Of a stretch of 8,899 nt of DNA, positions 1 to 6,431 are shown one piece after another (positions within the stretch are counted from its first letter, which is position 1; the number at the start of each line of letters is the position of its first letter). A program made the translations under genes and the position numbers. The stretch is from RGIG7300 sp045657645 (GTDB taxonomy: Bacteria > Bacillota > Clostridia > Oscillospirales > CAG-272): positions 1-8,899 of the forward strand of contig JAZOTL010000080.1 in the NCBI GenBank assembly GCA_045657645.1, in the 5' to 3' direction. The notes under the pieces are model-generated. The model was not told where the DNA came from, made no database searches, and saw nothing but the letters and a program-made list of their open reading frames with translations.

Positions 1-75
1 AAGGGTCTCCGTTTCGCTATCCGTGAGGGTGGTAGAACTGTTGGTTCCGGTGTTGTTATCGATATCAACGCATAA
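1..75 (+). CDS. tuf: Elongation factor Tu, C-terminal end (partial)
   Basis: Frame 1 reads the last 24 residues of EF-Tu and ends in TAA; the rest lies upstream of the window. The visible peptide contains FAIREGGRTVGSGVV, the near-invariant end of domain III of bacterial EF-Tu, the GTPase that brings aminoacyl-tRNA to the ribosome. Codon use here (GGT, GTT, CGT, ATC) is that of a highly expressed gene and differs from the ATA/AGG-containing genes that follow. A hairpin lies 21 nt after the stop. The assignment rests on a short but very conserved segment. Confidence 0.93.
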   Translation, partial: KGLRFAIREGGRTVGSGVVIDINA

Positions 76-96
76 TTAGTTATTTATAATTAGCAT

Positions 97-124
97 TTAA
101 GGAAAGCCGAAAGGCTTTCCTTAA
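97..124 (+). terminator. Hairpin terminator after tuf
   Basis: A perfect 12-bp stem (TTAAGGAAAGCC pairing with GGCTTTCCTTAA) closes a GAAA tetraloop. The following tract TCGCTTTATT is only moderately T-rich, so termination may be partial. It ends 10 nt before the Shine-Dalgarno of the next gene, for which I see no convincing promoter. Read-through from tuf may therefore express that gene. Confidence 0.75.
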
Positions 125-134
125 TCGCTTTATT

Positions 135-140
135 AGGAGG
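135..140 (+). promoter_or_regulatory. Ribosome binding site setting a GTG start
   Basis: AGGAGG, a full consensus Shine-Dalgarno, sits 5 nt before the GTG at 146. The overlapping ATG at 144 runs directly into TGA, so GTG is the usable start of the VanZ-family gene. Confidence 0.8.
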
Positions 141-145
141 ATAAT

Positions 146-628
146 GTGAAACGAAGAGTTGCGGCAACAATTTTCTGGCTGCTTAGTGCTTGCGTTATGA
201 TATTTATTTTTTTAATGTCTGCAAAGGTTGCATCTGAAAGCCAAAAGATCAGCGGTGGAACACTAAGGGTTATTTTAGGCTTTTTTTATAACGGCTTTGA
301 CGGTATGAGTGTATCTGCTCAAGAAGAAGTTATAGAGAGCTATCAATTTATAATCAGAAAAACAGCGCATTTTTCGATATATGCACTTCTCGGTGTTTTT
401 ACATGCTGTGCTGTAAGCTGCCATACCGCAAATACTACAATCAGGTTTTGTCTTCCTATGGCTATTTCGTCTTTTTATGCAGCAACGGATGAGCTTCATC
501 AATATTTCGTTCCCGGCAGAAGCTGTGAACTCCGTGATATAACCATAGATAGCTTGGGTGCTTTATGCGGCATAATTTTTGTTTTTTTGATTTTTGCTAT
601 CTTACAGCGCCGCAAACGTAAGAAGTAA
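146..628 (+). CDS. VanZ-family membrane protein
   Basis: A 160-residue integral membrane protein with four predicted hydrophobic segments (about residues 6-25, 72-92, 99-115 and 134-153) and a very basic C-terminus (RRKRKK). Two VanZ-family signatures are visible: RKTAHFSIYALLG at 71-83, and the DELHQ-FVPGR block at 115-125 followed by D-x3-D-x2-G at 131-138. VanZ of the vancomycin-resistance element gives low-level teicoplanin resistance. Most chromosomal members, like this one, have no assigned role, and a cell-envelope function is only an inference. Length is normal for the family. The GTG start is set by the AGGAGG at 135-140. It lies between tuf and the surface-sugar operon but has no visible promoter of its own. 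Confidence 0.9.
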   Translation: MKRRVAATIFWLLSACVMIFIFLMSAKVASESQKISGGTLRVILGFFYNGFDGMSVSAQEEVIESYQFIIRKTAHFSIYALLGVFTCCAVSCHTANTTIRFCLPMAISSFYAATDELHQYFVPGRSCELRDITIDSLGALCGIIFVFLIFAILQRRKRKK

Positions 629-638
629 CATTTAATGT

Positions 639-657
639 AATTTAAGGAAATTAAATT
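639..657. repeat. AT-only inverted repeat next to the -35 box
   Basis: AATTTAA and TTAAATT form a perfect 7-bp inverted repeat around GGAAA, ending 3 nt before the TTGACT -35 box at 661. It could be a regulator site, or a chance palindrome in AT-rich DNA. It has no T-tract after it, so it is not a good terminator. Confidence 0.3.
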
Positions 658-660
658 CTG

Positions 661-689
661 TTGACTAAATAATATAAATATGTTAAGAT
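661..689 (+). promoter_or_regulatory. Sigma-A type promoter of the surface-sugar operon
   Basis: TTGACT at 661-666, a 17-bp spacer, and an extended -10 element TGTTAAGAT (TG at 681-682, TAAGAT at 684-689). The predicted transcript would start near 696, about 36 nt before the dehydratase ATG at 732. The box sequences and spacing fit the primary vegetative sigma factor. Confidence 0.7.
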
Positions 690-731
690 TGTATTAATAA
701 ATGTATTTAATATTGACTGAGGGGTGCTACT

Positions 732-2723
732 ATGAATAATGGCAGCAAAAATAATAATAAAATATGGAAACCAAAAGGACTTCAGCATTGGCAGATAGTA
801 ACCTTCCTTTTGGTTTTATATGATATTTTTGCAGTAAATTTATCATATTTTTTAGGCTTATGGATCAGATTTGATTGCCATGTTTCTTTAATAGACATTG
901 AATTTTTAAATAATTTTATCTACTTTGCACCCATATATACTGTTGTATCTATTATTATTTTCAGATTATTGCGCCTGTACAACAGTATATGGCGATTTGC
1001 CAGCTTTAGTGAAATGGTGCGTACCATGCTTGCATCATTATTTACGGGTGTATTCCATACTATAGGTATATCCTTGATATTTGGTAGGATGCCTGTTTCA
1101 TATTACATGTTCGGTTTTGTTGTGCAGTTCCTTATGATATTGGGTATAAGATTTTCCTATAGATTTGTACTGTTGCAAAGAAAACGCAGTTATGGAACAA
1201 AGGTTAGGAATACTGCCAAAAAGAATATAATGATAATCGGCGCAGGCTCTGCCGGTCAGATGCTTATTTCGGATATAATACAGAACTCTGATGAAAGCGG
1301 TATGACTGTACGTTGTATAATAGATGATAACCCTAATAAGTGGAACCGTTTTATAAATGGAATTCCTGTTGTTGCAGGCAGAGATAAGATAGCTGAGAGT
1401 GCCGAAAAATATTCAATAGATAAGATATTCCTTGCTATGCCCAGTGCTCCTGCTACTGTAATACGGGATATCCTTGGTATTTGCAGTCAAACAAAGTGTG
1501 AGCTTAAAACACTTCCGGGTGTTTATCAGCTTGTAACCGGCGAGATTACTGTTGAGGCAATGCGTGACGTAGCGGTAGAGGACCTTTTGGGCCGTGACCC
1601 GATACGTGTTGATCTTAGCGAAATAATGGGCTATATCAGCGACAAGGTAATACTTGTTACAGGCGGTGGCGGTTCTATAGGCAGTGAGTTATGCCGCCAG
1701 ATAGCTACTCATAATCCCAAACAGCTTATTATATTTGATATATACGAAAATAACGCTTACGAGATAGAACAGGAGCTTAAGCGTAAGCATCCCGAGCTTA
1801 ACCTTGTTGTGTTTGTTGGATCGGTGCGTGATAGCAAGCGCCTTCATAGCGTATTTTCGACATATCACCCTGATATAGTTTATCACGCCGCGGCACATAA
1901 GCACGTTCCCTTAATGGAAACAAGCCCTTGTGAAGCAATAAAGAATAATGTTATAGGTACGTACAAAACCGCATATGCCGCACTTCATAACGGATGTAAG
2001 CGTTTTGTACTTATCAGTACCGATAAGGCGGTTAACCCCACTAATATAATGGGCGCAAGTAAACGCCTGTGCGAAATGGTTGTTCAAACTATGGATAGCC
2101 TTGTTCGTAGTGGCAGATATGACCTGCTCCCCTATATACATACCCATACAAATGAAGTTCCCGAAATACAAACGGGTAACATCACAAATACAGAGTTTGT
2201 TGCGGTGCGTTTCGGTAACGTTCTTGGTAGTAACGGCTCGGTAATTCCTCTTTTCAAAAAGCAGATTGCCGAAGGCGGCCCTGTAACTATTACCCATCCT
2301 GATATTATCAGATACTTTATGACCATACCCGAAGCAGTAAGTCTTGTGCTTCAGGCGGGAGCCTATGCCCACGGTGGTGAGATATTCGTTCTTGATATGG
2401 GTGATCCCATTAAGATAGACACGATGGCCCGTAACCTTATCAAGCTTTCAGGCTTTATTCCCGATGTGGATATAAAGATTGAATATACGGGTCTGCGCCC
2501 CGGTGAAAAGCTTTACGAGGAAAAGCTTATGGCAGAAGAGGGTATGAAAACCACCCCCAATAAGCTTATACATATAGGACAACCTATAGAGCTTGATGTT
2601 GAAAAATATCTTGTAGATCTGAAAAAGCTTGCGGATGCTGCCCATGATAACGACGAAAAGGTTGTTGAAATGGTAAGACAAATGGTGCCTACTTTTGTTG
2701 ACCCGAACAAACAGGAGAAATAA
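732..2723 (+). CDS. Membrane-bound NDP-sugar 4,6-dehydratase (WbpM/PglF/CapD family)
   Basis: A 663-residue long-form polysaccharide-biosynthesis dehydratase. About four membrane helices lie in residues 20-150. A first Rossmann-like domain follows, with IIGAGSAGQ at 168-176. The catalytic short-chain dehydrogenase domain starts near 305 with the NAD(P) loop TGGGGSIGSEL at 310-320. The active-site stretch STDKAVNPTNIMGASKR (429-445) has Met440 and Lys444 where classical enzymes have Tyr-x3-Lys, as known for WbpM-type enzymes. RFGNVLGSNGSV (493-504) and GLRPGEKLYEE (587-597) are also family blocks. Such enzymes convert UDP-GlcNAc to the 4-keto-6-deoxy sugar that starts pathways to QuiNAc, FucNAc or bacillosamine-like sugars. 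The exact product cannot be told here. Residues about 455-486 look longer than usual. The start is set by GAGGGG at 719-724, 7 nt before ATG. Confidence 0.95.
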   Translation: MNNGSKNNNKIWKPKGLQHWQIVTFLLVLYDIFAVNLSYFLGLWIRFDCHVSLIDIEFLNNFIYFAPIYTVVSIIIFRLLRLYNSIWRFASFSEMVRTMLASLFTGVFHTIGISLIFGRMPVSYYMFGFVVQFLMILGIRFSYRFVLLQRKRSYGTKVRNTAKKNIMIIGAGSAGQMLISDIIQNSDESGMTVRCIIDDNPNKWNRFINGIPVVAGRDKIAESAEKYSIDKIFLAMPSAPATVIRDILGICSQTKCELKTLPGVYQLVTGEITVEAMRDVAVEDLLGRDPIRVDLSEIMGYISDKVILVTGGGGSIGSELCRQIATHNPKQLIIFDIYENNAYEIEQELKRKHPELNLVVFVGSVRDSKRLHSVFSTYHPDIVYHAAAHKHVPLMETSPCEAIKNNVIGTYKTAYAALHNGCKRFVLISTDKAVNPTNIMGASKRLCEMVVQTMDSLVRSGRYDLLPYIHTHTNEVPEIQTGNITNTEFVAVRFGNVLGSNGSVIPLFKKQIAEGGPVTITHPDIIRYFMTIPEAVSLVLQAGAYAHGGEIFVLDMGDPIKIDTMARNLIKLSGFIPDVDIKIEYTGLRPGEKLYEEKLMAEEGMKTTPNKLIHIGQPIELDVEKYLVDLKKLADAAHDNDEKVVEMVRQMVPTFVDPNKQEK

Positions 2724-2990
2724 ATGAAGCTTAAATATCAATGTGTTATAAAGGAAATGGACTCTAAAGCAATAGCTGTACCCGTAGACACACAGCCTGA
2801 TGGGTTTAACGGTATGATAAAGCTTAACGATACAGGCCGTTTTATCTTTGCTGCTCTTGAAGAGGACATTTCTATGGAAGAGCTTTGCCAAAAGGTTACA
2901 GACCATTATGATATAACCGTAGAGCAGGCGGCCATAGAAGTGGAAAAGTTCCTTTGTACACTTGAAAAGGGAGGAATTCTCCAAAGATGA
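2724..2990 (+). CDS. PqqD-family small protein
   Basis: An 88-residue protein with the PqqD fold pattern: a short beta-rich start, the core motif GMIKLNDTGRFIFAAL (30-45), then helices including a run like Y-D-I-T-x-E-x-A-x-x-x-V-x-x-F-L (62-77) and a closing LEKGGIL. PqqD proteins are peptide-recognition (RRE-type) domains that present precursor peptides to modifying enzymes such as the radical SAM protein PqqE. Stand-alone PqqD-like proteins also occur in exopolysaccharide loci. No radical SAM gene or precursor peptide is visible here, so the partner is unknown. The ATG follows the dehydratase TAA with no gap and has AGGAG at 2713-2717. Its stop overlaps the next start as ATGA, which suggests translational coupling. 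Confidence 0.85.
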   Translation: MKLKYQCVIKEMDSKAIAVPVDTQPDGFNGMIKLNDTGRFIFAALEEDISMEELCQKVTDHYDITVEQAAIEVEKFLCTLEKGGILQR

Positions 2991-3424
2991 CCCCTCAATC
3001 ATACGAGGATGTGCTTGAAAGTGAAGGCAGGATACTTAAAACCACAGTTGGCACAAGTATGGAGCCTATGCTTCATATGGCAAGGGAGATATCGGTAATA
3101 GAAAGTGTAAGCCGTGAACTTGCTCCTTATGACGTTATACTTTATAAGCGTGCAAGCGGTGTGTACGTGCTTCACCGTATAATAAGGAAAACGAAAGGCG
3201 GTTATATCCTGCGCGGAGATAATTGCATAGATAATGAGCTTGTAAAGACTTATCAAATTATAGGTATCCTTCGCGGTTTTTATCGCGGCGAAGAATATAT
3301 AGATTGTGATACAAATGAGGAGTATAAGCAGTATGTGCGTCGTATGCTCCGTTCGTACCCTATAAGGTATATAAAAACGGTCTTAATAAGGGCTAAAAGC
3401 AAAATATTAAAGTCGAGGAGATAG
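2987..3424 (+). CDS. S24/S26-type (signal-peptidase-like) serine peptidase protein, no membrane anchor
   Basis: A 145-residue protein resembling the S24/S26 peptidase fold. The nucleophile motif GTSMEPML lies at 22-29 (Ser24). APYDVILYKR (47-55) matches the 'GD-x-V' strand, and VLHRI (61-65) places His63 where the SipW/ER-type signal peptidases have His and the bacterial LepB type has Lys. GGYILRGDN (71-79) resembles the terminal conserved box, with Asp78 a candidate third residue. Unlike signal peptidases, it has no N-terminal hydrophobic segment and ends in a very basic tail, so it is probably cytosolic or peripheral. Whether it cleaves anything is unproven. The ATG overlaps the PqqD stop (ATGA). 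A GGGAGG lies 12 nt upstream, rather far, which fits coupled translation. Confidence 0.82.
   Translation: MTPQSYEDVLESEGRILKTTVGTSMEPMLHMAREISVIESVSRELAPYDVILYKRASGVYVLHRIIRKTKGGYILRGDNCIDNELVKTYQIIGILRGFYRGEEYIDCDTNEEYKQYVRRMLRSYPIRYIKTVLIRAKSKILKSRR
3415..3420 (+). promoter_or_regulatory. Ribosome binding site before a TTG start
   Basis: GAGGAG lies inside the end of the peptidase gene, 11 nt before TTG at 3432. An in-frame TAA at 3429-3431 sits directly upstream of that TTG, so the reading frame cannot start earlier. There is no ATG until codon 89. The TTG start is therefore nearly forced, and translation is probably modest. Confidence 0.6.
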
Positions 3425-3431
3425 AGCATAA

Positions 3432-4526
3432 TTGAAGGACTTTAGTAACGAATACAAGTACCTTGTACATCTGGTACGCTGTGCCTTAAATAACGAGGTT
3501 CCCGCGGAAAAACCGGGGAACCTTTCTTTTGAAAAAATAAAGGCGATAGCCATACGCCATGACGTAGCGAATCTTGCTTTTTACAGTATTGAAAAATTAA
3601 ATATAAAGCCGGAAGAATCCTGCTTTAAGGATTGGGGCGAGATAAGGGATCTTTGCATTGTAAGGGATATAAACCAACAGTTTGCCCACACGCAGATGCT
3701 TAATGCCTTTGAAACTGCGGGTATACGCTCGGTAGAAATTCAAGGAACTCGCATTAAACCCCTTTACCCTGTAAGTGAATATCGCACAATGTCGGATATA
3801 GATATCTGCGTTGATAAGGAAAATATCTTTAAGGTAAAGGATATTTTGGAAGGCTTGGGCTATAGCTGTACAGTATACCGCAAGGAGGATATAGTGGCAC
3901 AGCGCCCGCCCGTGCTGAATGTGGAAATACATACGGGAGGACTTTGCAACGAGTATGACCTTACCCCTTATATAGGCGGTATATTTGACGTTTCCGCCCC
4001 TGAAAAGGGTCTTAATTATCGCACCCCCGATAGGTTTATGTATATCCACACCGTGGTTCATATTGCAAAGCACTATTACGGGGATGGCTGCGGTATACGC
4101 CGTATTGCAGACGCCTTTTATATACAAAAGTTTCTTAAATCAGAAGAGGATAGAACATTTGTTGATGGTGTTTTGAAGGAAATAGGGTTGCTTGAATTTG
4201 ATAAATCTCTTTGTGCACTTGCCCTGTATTGGTTTGGTAACGGCGAGTATGAAGAAGGTTTTGAGGAAATGGAAAAGCGTGTCTTTTCTTCAGGTCTGCA
4301 CGGTACTATGGATAACCGCGTGTCTCTTGAGCTTGAAAAGAAGGGCGGTAAGCTTAAATACACTCTTTCCCGTGTATTTCTTGCTCCAAAAACAATGAAA
4401 AGGCGATATCCTACCCTGCGCAAGCATATATATTTGCTCCCCTTATTTTGGGTTTATCGCGCTGTGAACGCCCTTATCTTCCGCAGAACAGCCTTGAAAA
4501 ATGAAATAGATATATTGAAAAAATAA
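3432..4526 (+). CDS. Nucleotidyltransferase-family protein (PF14907-like)
   Basis: A 364-residue protein with the layout of the 'uncharacterised nucleotidyltransferase' family. An N-terminal helical part (1-85) contains IAIRHDVANLAFYSI (39-53). The catalytic-like core has EIQGTRIKPLYP (102-113) and RTMSDIDICV (118-127), whose Asp122 and Asp124 match the metal-binding D-x-D of the polymerase-beta fold. VEIH (164-167) may give a third acidic residue. A conserved helical block with HIAKHYYGDGCGIRRIADAFY (spread over 210-230) follows. The usual 'LKG' is IQG here. The C-terminus (310-350) has a basic and partly hydrophobic stretch. Substrate is unknown, and family members recur in polysaccharide and peptide-modification loci. 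It follows the peptidase gene by 7 nt and ends at the terminator, so it is the last gene of the operon. Confidence 0.85.
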   Translation: MKDFSNEYKYLVHLVRCALNNEVPAEKPGNLSFEKIKAIAIRHDVANLAFYSIEKLNIKPEESCFKDWGEIRDLCIVRDINQQFAHTQMLNAFETAGIRSVEIQGTRIKPLYPVSEYRTMSDIDICVDKENIFKVKDILEGLGYSCTVYRKEDIVAQRPPVLNVEIHTGGLCNEYDLTPYIGGIFDVSAPEKGLNYRTPDRFMYIHTVVHIAKHYYGDGCGIRRIADAFYIQKFLKSEEDRTFVDGVLKEIGLLEFDKSLCALALYWFGNGEYEEGFEEMEKRVFSSGLHGTMDNRVSLELEKKGGKLKYTLSRVFLAPKTMKRRYPTLRKHIYLLPLFWVYRAVNALIFRRTALKNEIDILKK

Positions 4527-4552
4527 AAGCTACAGATTTTCTGTAGCTTTTT
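4525..4552. terminator. Bidirectional intrinsic terminator between convergent operons
   Basis: An 11-bp stem (AAAAGCTACAG with CTGTAGCTTTT) closes a 5-nt loop. On the + strand it runs into five T's. On the - strand the complement of the 5' flank gives TTTTATTTTTTC. It overlaps the stop of the nucleotidyltransferase gene, and on the other strand it lies about 35 nt after the murI stop. A second weaker hairpin (AAGCG at 4567-4571, CGCTT at 4581-4585, then TTTTTAATATTTTT) may back it up on the + strand. Confidence 0.9.
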
Positions 4553-4586
4553 AAACTTTATTATGGAAGCGCCAACTTGCCGCTTT

Positions 4587-5369
4587 TTAATATTTTTCTA
4601 TGTCTATCTTGTAAACGTGCTCAGTTGAGCAGTTGCCTAAATACATTGCAGCGGAGCGTTTAAAGGATTCAACATCATCGCTTACATAGTATTCAACTCG
4701 TCCTTTGCCACCGTGAGAGGGAACTCTTTCAGATATATACCTTGCCGCCTCCGCACCCGTGTTTATAAGGGTAACGTCCGGAAGAACCTTCTGTATTATG
4801 GGTGCAATTATGGGGTAATGGGTGCAACCCAGAATAAGGGTATCAGCACCGCTTGCTTTGATATCCGCAAGGTAGTGCTCGCAGGTAAGCCTTGTAATTT
4901 CATTGTTTTCATCCACAAAGCCGTTTTCCACCAGGGGTACAAAGAGGGGACAAGCTGTAGATACGGTGGAAAGGGAAGGATCTATCTTTGCAATTTCCTT
5001 TTCATAAGCCCTGCTTGCAATAGTGGCATTTGTTCCGATAATTCCTATTTTGCCGTTTTTTGTTGCCTTGCCGGCAGCATGTGCCGCAGCTTCCACCACA
5101 CCGAAAATAGGTAGGTCAAACTCTTTGCGTAATATGGAAAGGGCGTTTGCACTTACAGTACCGCAGGCAATAAGTATTGCATCTACCTTTTTGGATAAAA
5201 GAAATCTTACGTCCTGTTTTGCGTATTTAATAATTATATCCTTTGAGCGTGTTCCGTAGGGAACTCTGCCTGTATCTCCAAAGTAGATTATATCCTCTTC
5301 GGGCATAAGCTTAACTATCTGCTTAATGGCAGTAAGGCCGCCAAGGCCACTGTCAAATACACCTATCAT
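4587..5369 (-). CDS. murI: Glutamate racemase
   Basis: A 260-residue protein, normal length, which interconverts L- and D-glutamate without cofactor in the cytosol and supplies D-Glu for the peptidoglycan stem peptide. Family motifs are clear: VFDSGLGGLT (4-13), YFGDTGRVPYG (29-39), the first catalytic cysteine in ACGTVSAN (Cys69), GTNATI (112-117), and the second catalytic cysteine in GCTHYP (Cys182, with His184). The usual first motif is C-N-T-A-S. Here the Asn is Gly and the Ala is Val, which I regard as a lineage variant, not inactivation, because both cysteines remain. The ATG begins on the base after the ddl stop with no gap; an AAAGGAAG stretch inside the end of ddl serves as the ribosome site. 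It is the last gene of the - strand operon. Confidence 0.95.
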   Translation of the reverse strand: MIGVFDSGLGGLTAIKQIVKLMPEEDIIYFGDTGRVPYGTRSKDIIIKYAKQDVRFLLSKKVDAILIACGTVSANALSILRKEFDLPIFGVVEAAAHAAGKATKNGKIGIIGTNATIASRAYEKEIAKIDPSLSTVSTACPLFVPLVENGFVDENNEITRLTCEHYLADIKASGADTLILGCTHYPIIAPIIQKVLPDVTLINTGAEAARYISERVPSHGGKGRVEYYVSDDVESFKRSAAMYLGNCSTEHVYKIDIEKY

Positions 5370-6413
5370 TTACTTTCTTCCTTTGTTGTATGCAAGCTCT
5401 ACTATCCTTTCGCAGAGTGCATCGTAAGTAATACCTGCCGCGGCAGCTTCTTGGGGCATAAGGCTGTTAGGGGTCATACCGGGAAGGGTGTTTGATTCAA
5501 GGCAGTAGAATTTGCCCGTTGATTCTTCCAAAAGGAAATCTGTACGGGAATAATCACCCAGCATAAGGCACTTGTGGGCCTTTATTGCAAGCTGAGATAT
5601 TTCAGCTGTTTGTTCGGGTGTAAGCTTTGCGGGTGTTTCCTCGCGGGTGGTACCCTGATACTTGTTTTTATAATCGTACCAGCCGTTTACGGGAATTATT
5701 TCAATAGGGGGAAGAGCTTTACCGTCAAGAACACCTACCGAAAATTCGCGGCCTGATATCTTGCGCTCTACTATTACGTTTTCCTCGTACTTTGCCGCAT
5801 AATCAAGAGCCTCTTTAAGAGTATCTGCATTTTCAACTATAGATATACCAACGCTTGAACCGCATCCGCAGGGCTTTACAACACAGGGGAAGCCAACCTC
5901 TGTTTCTATTCTTTCGGGGGCGTCTGTTCTTGTGTTATAAAGTATCCACTCGGCATTGGGAATGCCATCAGCCGTCATAAGCTTTTTGGAAATGCTCTTA
6001 TCCATAGCAAGCAGACAGCCTGCATAAGGGGAGCCTGTGTAATTGGTAACTCCGTAGCAGTCAAGGGCTGCCTGTACAGAGCCGTTTTCGCCCATTGCAC
6101 CGTGGAGGGCAAGGAATACAACGTCTGCTACAGCGCAAACCTCAAGAACATTTTCACCTATGTAAGCCCTTCTGCCGCCGTTTTGAGCAATTACCTTTTC
6201 AAGGTCGGGCTCGGTGTTTTCTATCTTGTAGCTGTAATCTGCTTTATTTGAAAACAGCTCATTGTAGTCGTCCTTTTTTTCGATATTCATATAAAGGTCG
6301 TGGAATAATACCTTGTGACCGCTTTTTACAAGAGAATTTGCAATAAGGCTTCCCGAAACAAGGGAAACATCTCTTTCGGGGCTAAGACCCCCTGCCAATA
6401 CAATAATATTCAT
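5370..6413 (-). CDS. ddl: D-alanine--D-alanine ligase
   Basis: A 347-residue ATP-grasp ligase that joins two D-Ala for the peptidoglycan pentapeptide. Visible blocks: LAGGLSPERDVSL (6-18; Glu13 matches the conserved N-terminal Glu), LALHGAMGENG (101-111), Lys180 with the glycine-rich loop CGCGSSVGIS (182-191), EKxISGREFSVGV near 216-228, WYDYKNKY (245-252) in the omega-loop with the Tyr typical of D-Ala-D-Ala rather than VanA-type ligases, YSRTDF (288-293), and LESNTLPGMTPNSLMP (305-320) with metal-binding residues. Length matches the family. The gene lies 18 nt after prmC, with AGAAAGG as the ribosome site, and abuts murI. The pairing of ddl and murI groups two D-amino-acid steps of wall synthesis. 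Confidence 0.96.
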   Translation of the reverse strand: MNIIVLAGGLSPERDVSLVSGSLIANSLVKSGHKVLFHDLYMNIEKKDDYNELFSNKADYSYKIENTEPDLEKVIAQNGGRRAYIGENVLEVCAVADVVFLALHGAMGENGSVQAALDCYGVTNYTGSPYAGCLLAMDKSISKKLMTADGIPNAEWILYNTRTDAPERIETEVGFPCVVKPCGCGSSVGISIVENADTLKEALDYAAKYEENVIVERKISGREFSVGVLDGKALPPIEIIPVNGWYDYKNKYQGTTREETPAKLTPEQTAEISQLAIKAHKCLMLGDYSRTDFLLEESTGKFYCLESNTLPGMTPNSLMPQEAAAAGITYDALCERIVELAYNKGRK

Positions 6414-6431
6414 ATAAACTGCCTTTCTGTA

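Noticed and set aside
85..90. TATAAT between tuf and the VanZ gene as a -10 box
   Set aside because: No -35-like hexamer at 16-18 bp and no TG extension. It lies before the tuf hairpin, so transcripts from it would meet the terminator.
713..718. Second TTGACT just before the dehydratase start
   Set aside because: It overlaps the ribosome binding site, and any promoter from it would start inside the coding region.
1911..2372. 153-codon open frame on the - strand inside the dehydratase gene
   Set aside because: It lies wholly opposite a clearly conserved enzyme, its protein resembles no family I know, and it has no promoter or ribosome site.
2448..3002. 184-codon open frame on the - strand across the dehydratase end and the PqqD gene
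   Set aside because: The opposite strand carries two well-supported genes. The frame gives a low-complexity hydrophobic/aromatic protein typical of antisense shadow frames.
3597..4127. 176-codon open frame on the - strand inside the nucleotidyltransferase gene
   Set aside because: Rich in Tyr, Ile and Cys with no recognisable motif; it is the antisense shadow of a gene with conserved DxD and HIAKHYY blocks.
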